Notes under the pieces: model-generated
Database searches by the model: none
Told to the model about the DNA's origin: nothing
Seen by the model: the letters and a program-made list of their open reading frames with translations, nothing else
Assembly (NCBI GenBank): GCA_031259655.1
Contig: JAIRLF010000199.1
Location: 1 to 8,492, forward strand
Origin: Prevotellaceae bacterium
Lineage (GTDB): Bacteria; Bacteroidota; Bacteroidia; Bacteroidales; UBA932
DNA: 8,492 nucleotides
Direction: 5' to 3'
Program-made: the position numbers and the translations under genes
Shown here: one piece after another, positions 1-6,377 of the stretch
Layout of the letters: every line of letters starts with the position of its first letter
How positions within the stretch are numbered: the stretch's first letter is position 1

Positions 1-523
1 TTACTGTTATTATGCTGTTTTCGGAGCCCGCAAGAGACGCTGTTTTCTCTATGGGATTTACTCTAAGCGCGGGAATTGTCGCCATAACCTGATAGACGTC
101 TGTCGTTGAACTTTTGACGTTAGCCGGAATCTTGAATAAACTTTTGTTCGATTCGGCTGAAAATGTCTGCTGCGAAACTGTTGCCGCATCTAATTCGAGG
201 GCGGCTTCTTTCAGAACTATTGCGGGCAAACGTACGCCCGCAGGCGTTAAAACTATATCTTCGGAGTAGTCTTCGTATCCGAGATGCGTGATATGAATAA
301 CATAATTGCCGGTATCCAAACTCAACGAAAAACATCCGTTCTTGCCGGTAGCGATACCCGCGACAAGCGAATCGCCGCGAAAAAACAAGGCGCTCACATC
401 CTGCAATGCTTTGTTGGCGCTGTCGCGCACACAGACAGATATATTTCCTCTTGTCTGCGACAAAAGCGGTAACGATAAACAGATCGACAGTGTGAATAAA
501 ATAATTCGTCTCATAAGTTTCAT
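1..523 (-). CDS. Outer-membrane beta-barrel / TonB-receptor-like protein, N-terminal part (cut by window edge)
   Basis: The frame opens with ATG at 523 (second Met at 514) and stays open to base 1, giving 174 codons; the barrel lies outside the window. The first 22 or so residues are a signal peptide (MKLMRRIILFTLSICLSLPL, then LSQ). Residues about 25-105 form a beta-rich domain of the carboxypeptidase-regulatory-like type (segments NISVCVRD, GKNGCFSLSLDTGNYVIHIT, LGYEDYSEDIVL), the usual N-terminal extension of Bacteroidota outer-membrane receptors. From about residue 133, TTDVYQVMATIPALRVNP followed by SLAGSENSIITV resembles the beginning of a plug domain. The layout fits TonB-dependent receptors or the plug-bearing beta-barrel family. 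The substrate cannot be told. No SusD partner is visible, since downstream sequence is off the edge. The start could equally be the Met at 514; neither has a clear ribosome binding site. Confidence 0.8.
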   Translation of the reverse strand, partial: MKLMRRIILFTLSICLSLPLLSQTRGNISVCVRDSANKALQDVSALFFRGDSLVAGIATGKNGCFSLSLDTGNYVIHITHLGYEDYSEDIVLTPAGVRLPAIVLKEAALELDAATVSQQTFSAESNKSLFKIPANVKSSTTDVYQVMATIPALRVNPIEKTASLAGSENSIITV

Positions 524-540
524 AAATTAATTTGTGTTTT

Positions 541-580
541 TATCGTTTTACGATACTTGATTTATACAATATTTATACAA
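541..580. promoter_or_regulatory. Palindrome plus direct repeat in the receptor gene leader (possible operator)
   Basis: TATCGT (541-546) and ACGATA (550-555) are perfect inverted arms around TTT. Just upstream of it (relative to the gene), ATTTATACAA occurs twice, at 560-569 and 571-580, with a period of 11 bp, about one helical turn. Both lie 18-57 bp before the start at 523, inside the predicted leader. They could be a regulator site or an RNA structure; no regulator is identified. Confidence 0.3.
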
Positions 581-790
581 AAATATGCTCTGTATTATAC
601 CGGCTATACGGAACAAGTTCGTAAAAGCGCAAAAAATAGTGTGTATCTTTTTTATCATATCTAAATTTTTTTAAATTCTGAGACAAAGGTAATGTATTAT
701 TTTTGAAAAAAACAAAGAAATGGTAATGTTTTTTTTAACAGGCTAATTGTGAGGGGAATTATTTTTTATAATTGGTATTGTTGTGTGAGG
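581..790. other. AT-rich intergenic stretch without a recognisable gene
   Basis: Apart from the predicted promoter boxes at 684-716, this stretch is AT-rich with homopolymer runs (for example the T run around 729-736). No supported reading frame or RNA gene was seen. It ends where the 12-bp tandem array begins. Confidence 0.6.
684..716 (-). promoter_or_regulatory. Predicted Bacteroidota-type promoter for the outer-membrane receptor gene
   Basis: On the minus strand TTTG (716-713) is followed after 21 bp by TACCTTTG (691-684). The second box matches the Bacteroidota -7 consensus TAnnTTTG exactly, and the first matches the -33 TTTG element at near-usual spacing. Transcription would start near 677, giving a leader of about 150 nt before ATG 523. 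The match is to short motifs in AT-rich DNA, so chance is possible. Confidence 0.5.
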
Positions 791-862
791 GTTGTCGAGG
801 GTGTCGTCGAGGGTGTCGTCGAAAATGTCGTCGAAGATGTCGTCGAAAATGTCGTCGAAGAT
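791..862. repeat. 12-bp tandem array, six copies of GTCGTCGARRRT
   Basis: Six consecutive 12-mers begin at 791, 803, 815, 827, 839 and 851. The first is GTTGTCGAGGGT, the second GTCGTCGAGGGT, and the last four alternate GTCGTCGAAAAT and GTCGTCGAAGAT. The same 12-mer occurs once more between the two hairpin units (GTCGTCGAAAAT at 1092-1103), which suggests that the array grew from that junction type. It runs directly into the 10-bp array without a spacer. Confidence 0.95.
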
Positions 863-972
863 GAGACGCAATGAGACGCAATGAGATGCAATGAGACGCA
901 ATGAGATGCAATGAGACGCAATGAGATGCAATGAGACGCAATGAGACGCAATGAGACGCAATGAGACGCAAT
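863..972. repeat. 10-bp tandem array, eleven copies of GAGAYGCAAT
   Basis: Eleven exact-length units run from 863 to 972. The only variation is at position 5: C C T C T C T C C C C. The unit GAGACGCAAT is one arm of the hairpin that follows: the last copy (963-972) is also the left arm of the palindrome at 963-984. This is best read as expansion of a hairpin arm by slippage or recombination. A 10-bp period is not compatible with a conserved coding frame. Confidence 0.95.
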
Positions 973-1049
973 ATATTGCGTCTCTACGTCGGACAATGCT
1001 GTGGTCGTTGAGGGCGTCGATTTGTAGAGACGCAATATTTTGCGTCTCC
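963..1049. repeat. GTAG-type double-hairpin unit, copy 1
   Basis: An 87-bp unit with three parts. A 22-bp perfect palindrome (arms GAGACGCAATA / TATTGCGTCTC, 963-984) is followed by TAC. Next comes a core from about 988 to 1023 (CGGACAATGCTGTGGTCG, then TTGAGGGCGTCGATTT). Last is GTAG plus a hairpin with 9-bp arms GAGACGCAA / TTGCGTCTC and loop TATT (1024-1048). The two hairpins present CTAC and GTAG towards the core, so the unit is an inverted pair. A copy with 85 of 87 identical positions lies 150 bp to the right. GTAG-flanked hairpins are typical of REP elements mobilised by RAYT transposases, which is established knowledge; assignment of this element is inference. Confidence 0.85.
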
Positions 1050-1112
1050 ACGGCGTCCTCTACACCGGACAATGCTGTGGTCGTTGAGGGCGTCGTCGAA
1101 AATGTCGTCGAG
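1050..1112. repeat. Third copy of the repeat core joined to a 12-mer segment
   Basis: Between the two 87-bp units, CGGACAATGCTGTGGTCG and TTGAGGGCGTCG recur (1066-1094). Instead of ATTTGTAG and a hairpin, the core continues as TCGAAAATGTCGTCGAG and meets the next palindrome at 1113. This joint contains both the 12-mer and the start of the 10-mer motif. It is the simplest template for the arrays at 791-972. Confidence 0.8.
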
Positions 1113-1199
1113 GAGACGCAATATATTGCGTCTCTACATCGGACAATGTTGTGGTCGTTGAGGGCGTCGATTTGTAGAGACGCAATATTTTGCGTCTCC
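1113..1199. repeat. GTAG-type double-hairpin unit, copy 2
   Basis: This is the second 87-bp unit, with the same order of palindrome (1113-1134), core and GTAG hairpin (1174-1198). It differs from copy 1 at only two positions, 1138 (A for G) and 1149 (T for C). Such high identity over a non-coding unit points to recent duplication or conversion. The unit ends one base before a reading frame that looks like a gene remnant. Confidence 0.85.
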
Positions 1200-1392
1200 T
1201 CGCGTAGTCAACACTCCCGTTAAGCAATATAATATGCCGCTAACCGAATTTAATGCCGGAAGCTACTGTCTGGTCTCATCTACCAATATCTTTTTTACTC
1301 TAAGCAAAAAGCCTGATTATCCGAGTGAATATCTATTCGTTTTTACTTCTTCCGACGGTTCGGTTGAAATCACCGGTTATGGCGATATTTGA
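1162..1392 (+). pseudogene. C-terminal gene remnant or small ORF abutting the repeat mosaic, unknown function
   Basis: The frame is open from just after TGA at 1159-1161 to TGA at 1390-1392. Its first part reads through the hairpin unit. The part after 1200 has protein-like composition, and the first Met is at 1234, giving 52 residues (MPLTEFNAGSYCLVSSTN through VEITGYGDI). Aromatic and beta-branched residues alternate as in a beta-rich domain. No family is recognised. No promoter-like or ribosome-binding sequence precedes 1234, and non-repeat sequence in this frame begins at the repeat edge. I therefore favour the 3' end of a gene whose 5' part was lost or displaced by the repeats. A genuine small gene or chance frame remains possible. 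Confidence 0.35.
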
Positions 1393-1444
1393 TTAAGGGT
1401 GCATGTCAAATTGTCGCATCGTTATTGAATGATTATATAACAAC

Positions 1445-1479
1445 AAATAACCACAGACTTTATTTGTCTGCGGTTATTT
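1445..1479 (-). terminator. Hairpin terminator closing the minus-strand gene set
   Basis: Arms AAATAACCACAGAC (1445-1458) and GTCTGCGGTTATTT (1466-1479) form a 14-bp stem with a 7-base loop. The only imperfection is a G-U wobble when read on the minus strand (A-C on the plus strand), so the minus-strand RNA folds better. On that strand a T-rich stretch (TTTGTTGTTATATAATC) follows. It lies 38 bp after the stop of the coiled-coil gene. Plus-strand use is also conceivable because TTTTGGTTGCTTTT follows there. Confidence 0.75.
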
Positions 1480-1516
1480 TGGTTGCTTTTGGAAAAATTA
1501 TATTTGTTAAATACTT

Positions 1517-2542
1517 TTATTTCAGCACAAGTTGAGTAGAGCCGACAAATGCTCCGTCGAGAAATACTTCGATATCGAATGCGCCTTGCATGAAATCCGC
1601 ATCTTTATAGAACACACACACTTCCAACTCTTCGCCGTTGTAATCGACTTCCCGCATTGCCGAATAGATTAACTGCGAACCGCCGCCAACAGGGTCGAAC
1701 AAGTTTGTCACCGATTGAGTCAAAAGACTGCCGTCGGGCGATTTTATACGCACATACACATTTCGGGGACCTCGTTTTGCGAGACCGTTTTCGACCAGCG
1801 TCAGACAAATCTTCATCTGAGCGGTTTGGCGGGCTCTCGAAGCTATTTTATCTCTATTTGTAAGAGCTATTGCCGTAACATCGCGGGTTTTCAGTTCTCC
1901 GCCTTTTTCGACCATCGATTTGAGAGCTGTTCGTTCCTGCGACAATTCTTCGACCTGCCGTTTCGACTGGCTGATTTCGGATTTCACTTTGATATTTTCT
2001 TCTCTCAACGCTTTGTTCAACATGTTCAACGAATCGATTTGGTGAACATAACCCGTCAACAGCGATTTGAGGTTCATGATTTCCTTGTCGTACTGACGCA
2101 TTTTCGCCCTGTTTGTTGCTTCGGTTTTTTTGATGCGTTCCATAAGGAGGTCTATCTTTTTACGTTCCGAAGAAAGTTGAGCGTTAAGCGTATCGTTATT
2201 CACCCGCAATTCTCCGTAATCGACTTTGAGTTGTTCCAGATTAGTAATCACTTCCTGCTTTTCCTCATTGGCGATTGCCAGGTCTTCTTCCGACTGCTTC
2301 GTTATCTTATATATATATGCTAACGAGGCAATCAGCGCCGCGACCAATATTACGGTCACAATAATTAAAGCCTTTGATTTGCCGCTGTTTTTTTGAGGCG
2401 GTGTTGGCGGAGGCAACTTACCTTTTGGTGGCACAGGCGGAGGCAGCATGCCTTTTGGATGTGCAGGCGGAGGTAGCGGTCCCGTGTTATTTGCTGGATT
2501 TGAGCCGGTAAACTGTCCGGAGAGAGGATTATTATTTTCCAT
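1517..2542 (-). CDS. Membrane-anchored coiled-coil protein with proline-rich cytoplasmic tail, unknown function
   Basis: This is a 341-residue protein starting at ATG 2542. Residues 21-50 contain three successive decapeptides of the type G-x-LPPPxxPxK, a proline-rich tail. Residues about 57-79 are one membrane segment (ALIIVTVILVAALIASLAYI), preceded by KNSGKSK, which suggests the N-terminus is inside. Residues about 83-213 are rich in E, K, L and Q with coiled-coil spacing. From about 222 to the end there is a compact beta-rich domain (MKICLTLVENG, RNVYVRIKSPDGSLL, LEVCVFYKDADF, FDIEVFLDGAFVGS). The C-terminal domain would therefore be held outside the inner membrane on a long coil. I do not recognise a named family. 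The start is 44 bp after the gldA stop on the same strand, with no TAnnTTTG box between, so cotranscription is likely. Confidence 0.85.
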   Translation of the reverse strand: MENNNPLSGQFTGSNPANNTGPLPPPAHPKGMLPPPVPPKGKLPPPTPPQKNSGKSKALIIVTVILVAALIASLAYIYKITKQSEEDLAIANEEKQEVITNLEQLKVDYGELRVNNDTLNAQLSSERKKIDLLMERIKKTEATNRAKMRQYDKEIMNLKSLLTGYVHQIDSLNMLNKALREENIKVKSEISQSKRQVEELSQERTALKSMVEKGGELKTRDVTAIALTNRDKIASRARQTAQMKICLTLVENGLAKRGPRNVYVRIKSPDGSLLTQSVTNLFDPVGGGSQLIYSAMREVDYNGEELEVCVFYKDADFMQGAFDIEVFLDGAFVGSTQLVLK

Positions 2543-2586
2543 ATTAAAATTTATTTACCTGTTTATATAATATATTTAACCAATTT

Positions 2587-3492
2587 TTATTCACTTTGTT
2601 GAGTTATCAATCTAAAAACATCTTCGAGACGGTGTTCTTTCTGTCGCATCGATATGATTGTCAATCTATTTTCTACCGCCCACCGGAATAATTCCGCTCT
2701 TATATCTTCGTTGTCGAAACCTTTGATTAAAAATGCGCCCGACTCCGCCGCCTCGACCTTTTCGACAAAATTTGCGTCTTTAAAGACATCAACGCCAATT
2801 GTTTCCAAAAATTCTATTTCGACAACTTTATCTGATATTTTTAACGACGAAGTTGTTTCGTCTGCAACAATTTCGCCATTGTTGATTATTATGATATTGT
2901 CGCAAATCGCCTCAACTTCCTGCATGATATGTGACGAAAGCATGACTGTTTTTTCTTTTCCCATTTCTTTTATCAGGTTACGGATGTCCACAATCTGATT
3001 GGGGTCTAAACCTGTTGTAGGTTCGTCGAGAATCAACACTTCCGGATTATGTAGCAGATTTTGAGCAAGTCCGACTCTTTGGCGGTATCCTTTGGAGAGT
3101 TTGCCGATTTTCTTTTTACATTCGGGAACTAAACCTGTCATTTCTATAGCTTTCGACACCGCCTGCTTTTTTTGCCGCACTTTGTAAATCGAAGCTGTCA
3201 TATACAGATATTCTTTCACATACATATCCAAATAGAGCGGGTTGTGTTCGGGCAAATATCCGATAATACGTTTGATTTCTGTGGGATATTGAAGTACGTC
3301 CATGCCGTTTACTTTAGCGACTCCTGTCGAAGGACTGATTACTCCCGACAAAATTTTCATCATAGTTGACTTTCCGGCGCCATTGGGACCCAAAAATCCC
3401 GTCACTCCGGCGCCTTTGATATTAAAAGAGACGCTTTTCAGTACCCTCTGTGAACCATAGTATTTATCTAAATATTCGACACTTACAGACAT
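2587..3492 (-). CDS. gldA: GldA-type ABC transporter ATP-binding protein
   Basis: This 301-residue protein is a complete ABC ATPase: Walker A GPNGAGKST (35-43), signature LSKGYRQ (132-138), Walker B VLILDEPTTGLD (152-163) and the switch His in SSHIM (188). The stretches YLPEHNPLYLDMYVKEYL and HIMQEVEAICD, and the total length, match what I know of the GldA family, the ATPase that works with GldF and GldG membrane proteins in Bacteroidota. The usual Q-loop Gln position carries Glu (E82 in LPEHNPLY), which as I recall is normal for this family. The C-terminal 90 residues form the accessory domain. No permease gene is nearby, so the partner must be encoded elsewhere. In non-gliding members the function is not settled. 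The gene is preceded by its own -7-like box and 86 bp separate it from ftsK. Confidence 0.85.
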   Translation of the reverse strand: MSVSVEYLDKYYGSQRVLKSVSFNIKGAGVTGFLGPNGAGKSTMMKILSGVISPSTGVAKVNGMDVLQYPTEIKRIIGYLPEHNPLYLDMYVKEYLYMTASIYKVRQKKQAVSKAIEMTGLVPECKKKIGKLSKGYRQRVGLAQNLLHNPEVLILDEPTTGLDPNQIVDIRNLIKEMGKEKTVMLSSHIMQEVEAICDNIIIINNGEIVADETTSSLKISDKVVEIEFLETIGVDVFKDANFVEKVEAAESGAFLIKGFDNEDIRAELFRWAVENRLTIISMRQKEHRLEDVFRLITQQSE

Positions 3493-3524
3493 AATGCATC
3501 ATATTGAAATACTTGTTTAATGCG

Positions 3525-3532
3525 CAAAAGTA
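3525..3532 (-). promoter_or_regulatory. Predicted -7 box for gldA
   Basis: The minus strand reads TACTTTTG here, an exact match to TAnnTTTG, 33 bp before ATG 3492. The implied leader is about 25 nt. No good TTTG -33 element is found at the usual spacing (only a T run), so this is a one-box call. It would allow gldA and the following gene to be transcribed independently of ftsK. Confidence 0.4.
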
Positions 3533-3578
3533 ATAATAATTTCCCGAATAGCTAATAAAAACGCTGTTTTCGGTTCGA

Positions 3579-5903
3579 CTATTTCTTGAACGCCGCCAAA
3601 ATAGCGTCGAGGCTCAAGAGGTCGGTTATCAAGACTTGACGGGGTTTGCTGCCGTCGGCAGGACCGACTATTCCCGCTGCCTGCAACTGGTCCATAATTC
3701 GTCCCGCACGGTTGTATCCCAACGATAATTTTCTCTGAATTAGCGAAGTCGAACCGATTTGACTTTGGACGACAACTTTTGCGGCGTCTTCGAACATCGA
3801 GTCGAGATTTTGCATGTCGATTTGTTTTTCAGCGCTTTTTTCGTCTACATACTCAGGCAAATCGTATGCAACGGAGTAGCCCGGTTGCGAACGGATAAAG
3901 TCCGTAACCCTGTCGACTTCGGGAGTATCGACGAAAGCGCATTGCACTCGAATTAACTCGGAACCACCGGAGGATACAAGCATATCGCCGCGTCCGATAA
4001 GCCGGTTTGCACCGGGAACATCCAGAATCGTCCGCGAATCGACCATCGAAGTTACGCGAAATGCAATACGCGCGGGGAAATTCGCCTTAATTAATCCGGT
4101 AATAATGTTAGTTGTAGGTCGTTGAGTTGCTATAACCAAATGTATTCCGATGGCGCGCGCCAACTGAGCCAAACGGGCTATCGGTTCTTCGATTTCTTTG
4201 CCGGCGGTCATAATGAGGTCGGCAAATTCGTCGATAACCAACAGAATATACGGCATATACCTGTGTCCTTTCAAAGGATTTAATCTTCGATTTACAAATT
4301 TTTCGTTGTATTCCTTAACATTTCTGACGCCTGCCATTTTGAGAAGGTCGTAGCGGCTGTCCATCTCCATACACAATGATTTCAAGGTATATACAACCTT
4401 TTGCGTATCGGTTATGATAGGCTCTTCCGTATCGGGCAATTTGGCGAGGAAATGTTTTTCGATTTTATTGTACGGCGTAAGTTCCACTTTTTTAGGGTCA
4501 ACCATTACGATTTTCAATTCCGCAGGATGTTTTTTGTAGAGCAGCGAGGTGAGTATAGCGTTCAATCCCACCGATTTTCCCTGTCCGGTAGCGCCTGCGA
4601 CAAGCAAGTGCGGCATTTTTGCAAGGTCGAAAGCATATATTTCGCCTAAAATAGTTTTTCCCAAAACAACCGGCAAATCGAATTTCGACTCCTGAAATTT
4701 CGCCGATTTGATTATGGAGCGCATGGAAACGATATCGGGTTTTTCGTTTGGCACTTCGATACCGATTGTCCCTTTGCCGGGCATAGGCGCGATGATACGA
4801 ACTCCCATTGCTGCAATGCGTAAAGCGATATCGTCTTCAAGACGTTTTATCTGTGCGATACGGATACCTTCTTTCGGAATTATTTCGTAGAGGGTGACAG
4901 TGGGTCCGACGGTGGCTTGGATTTTGAGTATGGCAATTTTGTAATGTCCAAGTATTTCCACAATCTTGTCTTTGTTTCTTTTCAGTTCGTCTTTATCTAT
5001 ATCGCCCACGGTGTCATAGTCTCTGAGCAAATCTACGGTCGGACGTTGATATCCCGAAAGGTCTTTTGTTGGGTCGTATAATTCGCCGGTCAAAGAGTCT
5101 TCGTCGAGATATTCTTCTTCTATTTTTGTAGTGCCGGCATCTATATCTTTATCGTACTGTGGAATATACGGCATACTTTTTTCTTCGGGTTTTTCGTCAC
5201 TGTCTTTTGAAGTTATTATCTCAAAACCGTCATCTTCTGTCGGTTCATCACTACCGTAGTCGGGTTGAATTTCGACATTATCGCCGACGTTTTTCGGTTC
5301 TTTTTTCTTTCGTTTGGTTTTTGGTTCTTTTTTCTTTCGTTTAAATATTTTTTTGAAGAGCGCGATTAATTTATGGAATATCATCTTGATGACATTCACG
5401 GTCTTCGAGGTAATTAGAAGACAGTAAGCTATTATCAACACGAGTAACAACAATCCGACGCCTATCATCCCGATTTTCGTTTTCAACAAATCGAAGATAA
5501 AATATCCGAAACTTCCTCCCAATCCGTTTCCCAACCACTTCCCGGCAAACAAAAATGTCAGTGTGACAGACAATAATACGGCTCCTAAAATCAGTATTGC
5601 CGTAGTTCTGACAAATTTTTTATTCGGTCGCAATATTTGAAGTCCCCCTAAAAACAATATTGTTGGAATAACAAATGCGCCCAATCCAAATGTCCTCATG
5701 AATGTTCTTGCTATTTCAACTCCCATTTCGCCGACTTTGCCGTCGCTCGAAAGATATTGTTTCCATTTAAACAGATATATCAAACACGCGATGAACAAAA
5801 ACAAACTTAATGCGCAAAACAATATTCCTAAAATAAAAGGAGTCGCTTCTTTTCGTTTTCTTTCCTGTGTTTCTGCCGTCTTATTTTCTTTATTTTTTGT
5901 CAT
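3579..5903 (-). CDS. ftsK: DNA translocase FtsK
   Basis: From ATG 5903 this is a 774-residue, full-length FtsK/SpoIIIE translocase. It pumps DNA at the division septum and helps resolve the chromosome terminus. The N-terminus has four membrane segments (about 23-45, 73-91, 100-119 and 145-164), then a charged linker with a duplicated KRKKKEPK motif and acidic stretches. The alpha-beta motor follows from about 290: Walker A GATGQGKS (437-444), Walker B LLVIDEFAD (554-562) and the conserved IATQRPTTNIITG and SRTILD segments. The C-terminal winged-helix gamma domain that reads polar DNA sites is present (about 712-760, IQRKLSLGYNRAGRIMDQL). The frame is open 8 codons further to a TTG at 5927, but that codon overlaps the predicted -7 box, so ATG 5903 is chosen. 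No clear terminator separates it from gldA. Confidence 0.95.
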   Translation of the reverse strand: MTKNKENKTAETQERKRKEATPFILGILFCALSLFLFIACLIYLFKWKQYLSSDGKVGEMGVEIARTFMRTFGLGAFVIPTILFLGGLQILRPNKKFVRTTAILILGAVLLSVTLTFLFAGKWLGNGLGGSFGYFIFDLLKTKIGMIGVGLLLLVLIIAYCLLITSKTVNVIKMIFHKLIALFKKIFKRKKKEPKTKRKKKEPKNVGDNVEIQPDYGSDEPTEDDGFEIITSKDSDEKPEEKSMPYIPQYDKDIDAGTTKIEEEYLDEDSLTGELYDPTKDLSGYQRPTVDLLRDYDTVGDIDKDELKRNKDKIVEILGHYKIAILKIQATVGPTVTLYEIIPKEGIRIAQIKRLEDDIALRIAAMGVRIIAPMPGKGTIGIEVPNEKPDIVSMRSIIKSAKFQESKFDLPVVLGKTILGEIYAFDLAKMPHLLVAGATGQGKSVGLNAILTSLLYKKHPAELKIVMVDPKKVELTPYNKIEKHFLAKLPDTEEPIITDTQKVVYTLKSLCMEMDSRYDLLKMAGVRNVKEYNEKFVNRRLNPLKGHRYMPYILLVIDEFADLIMTAGKEIEEPIARLAQLARAIGIHLVIATQRPTTNIITGLIKANFPARIAFRVTSMVDSRTILDVPGANRLIGRGDMLVSSGGSELIRVQCAFVDTPEVDRVTDFIRSQPGYSVAYDLPEYVDEKSAEKQIDMQNLDSMFEDAAKVVVQSQIGSTSLIQRKLSLGYNRAGRIMDQLQAAGIVGPADGSKPRQVLITDLLSLDAILAAFKK
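5296..5342. repeat. 27-bp-period direct repeat inside the ftsK linker
   Basis: GGTTCTTTTTTCTTTCGTTT occurs at 5296-5315 and again at 5323-5342, an exact 20-base match with a 27-bp (nine-codon) period. It encodes the repeated lysine-rich KRKKKEPK segment of FtsK just after the fourth membrane helix. The period is a multiple of three, so copy number can vary without breaking the frame. Confidence 0.85.
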
Positions 5904-5924
5904 TTGTTGCAATGATTGAAAATG

Positions 5925-5932
5925 CAAAAGTA
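5925..5932 (-). promoter_or_regulatory. Predicted -7 box for ftsK
   Basis: The minus strand reads TACTTTTG, an exact TAnnTTTG match, 22 bp before ATG 5903. The box plus the next base (TACTTTTGC) is identical to that before gldA. The -33 region has only a T run (TTTTTCC) rather than TTTG. The implied leader is about 15 nt. Confidence 0.4.
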
Positions 5933-6107
5933 GTGTTTTTCGACAAAATCGGAAAAATAAATCTTTGCCGGCTGCGTTTTAGGCGTTTTCGAGTGAAAAT
6001 AAGAACTGCGAAAATCACAGTAATCCCATATTGTCGCATTTCGTCATTGCAAAATATCCGTTTCGTACCGAAACTAAGAGCGGAAAGGCGCCGGCTGTTT
6101 CGTACCC
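5933..6107. other. Intergenic DNA upstream of ftsK, no gene seen
   Basis: No reading frame here has protein-like character. A small perfect inverted repeat, GTTTCG-TAC-CGAAAC (6060-6074), is present, and GTTTCGTACC recurs at 6097-6106. Open frames across this stretch run into the GC-rich repeat and look like chance. Confidence 0.5.
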
Positions 6108-6169
6108 GTCGGTCAGAACCGGCAGCCGGCTGCCGGTCGGACAGGATGCTGGCTGCCGGTCAGACCGAC
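6108..6169. repeat. GC-rich imperfect inverted repeat
   Basis: Outer arms GTCGGTC-AGA-ACCGGCAGCC (6108-6127) and GGCTGCCGGT-CA-GACCGAC (6151-6169) give 17 pairs interrupted by a small internal loop. An alternative 20-bp perfect palindrome, ACCGGCAGCC / GGCTGCCGGT, lies at 6118-6137, so two folds compete. GGCTGCCGGTC is also a direct repeat (6128-6138 and 6151-6161). The composition is much more GC-rich than the surrounding DNA. It resembles a dispersed palindromic element, but only this copy is seen in the window. Confidence 0.75.
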
Positions 6170-6343
6170 AATCGGGGCACACAATCTCGCTCCTCAACCG
6201 TTCACACCAAATAACACTAAATAAATAGTATTTGTCCAAAAACCCACAATGTTCAAATCGATAGCAATTTATACGCCTGAAAGGGCGAAATCACCACAGA
6301 GATGACAAGGGGGTGGCATAAATCGCACAACAAAATAAAAAGT
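6170..6343. other. Intergenic DNA with no gene seen
   Basis: This joins the GC-rich inverted repeat to the transposase remnant. No supported reading frame, RNA gene or promoter box was found. The right-hand part is within the tail of the remnant's open frame but has no recognisable protein similarity. Confidence 0.5.
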
Positions 6344-6368
6344 TCCACCCTCCATGCGACAGGGTGGA
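6344..6368. repeat. Small hairpin next to the repeat core
   Basis: TCCACCCT (6344-6351) and AGGGTGGA (6361-6368) are perfect 8-bp inverted arms around a 9-base loop. It lies 9 bp left of the core copy at 6378. There is no T run in the right place for a terminator; it may be a further piece of the repeat family. Confidence 0.5.
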
Positions 6369-6377
6369 TGTTATACA

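Noticed and set aside
863..972. Possible CRISPR array
   Set aside because: The units are 10 bp and contiguous, with no unique spacers, and no cas-like gene is nearby.
743..1072. Long open frames on both strands through the repeat mosaic (minus 743-1072, plus 951-1223)
   Set aside because: The predicted peptides are only repeat translation (for example repeated SLRLIASHCV). Units of 10 bp cannot keep a single frame in register, all three frames stay open because of the repeat composition, and no start signals precede them.
3545..3578. Terminator between ftsK and gldA
   Set aside because: Only a weak AGC/GCT pairing around an A-rich loop is visible; no GC stem with a T run follows the ftsK stop.
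5904..5927. FtsK start at TTG 5927, eight codons upstream
   Set aside because: The extension starts with TTG, overlaps the predicted -7 box TACTTTTG, and adds residues without family similarity; ATG 5903 is preferred.
6015..6239. Small open frame on the minus strand across the GC-rich repeat
   Set aside because: Most of it is a translation of the inverted repeat; there is no promoter box or recognisable domain.
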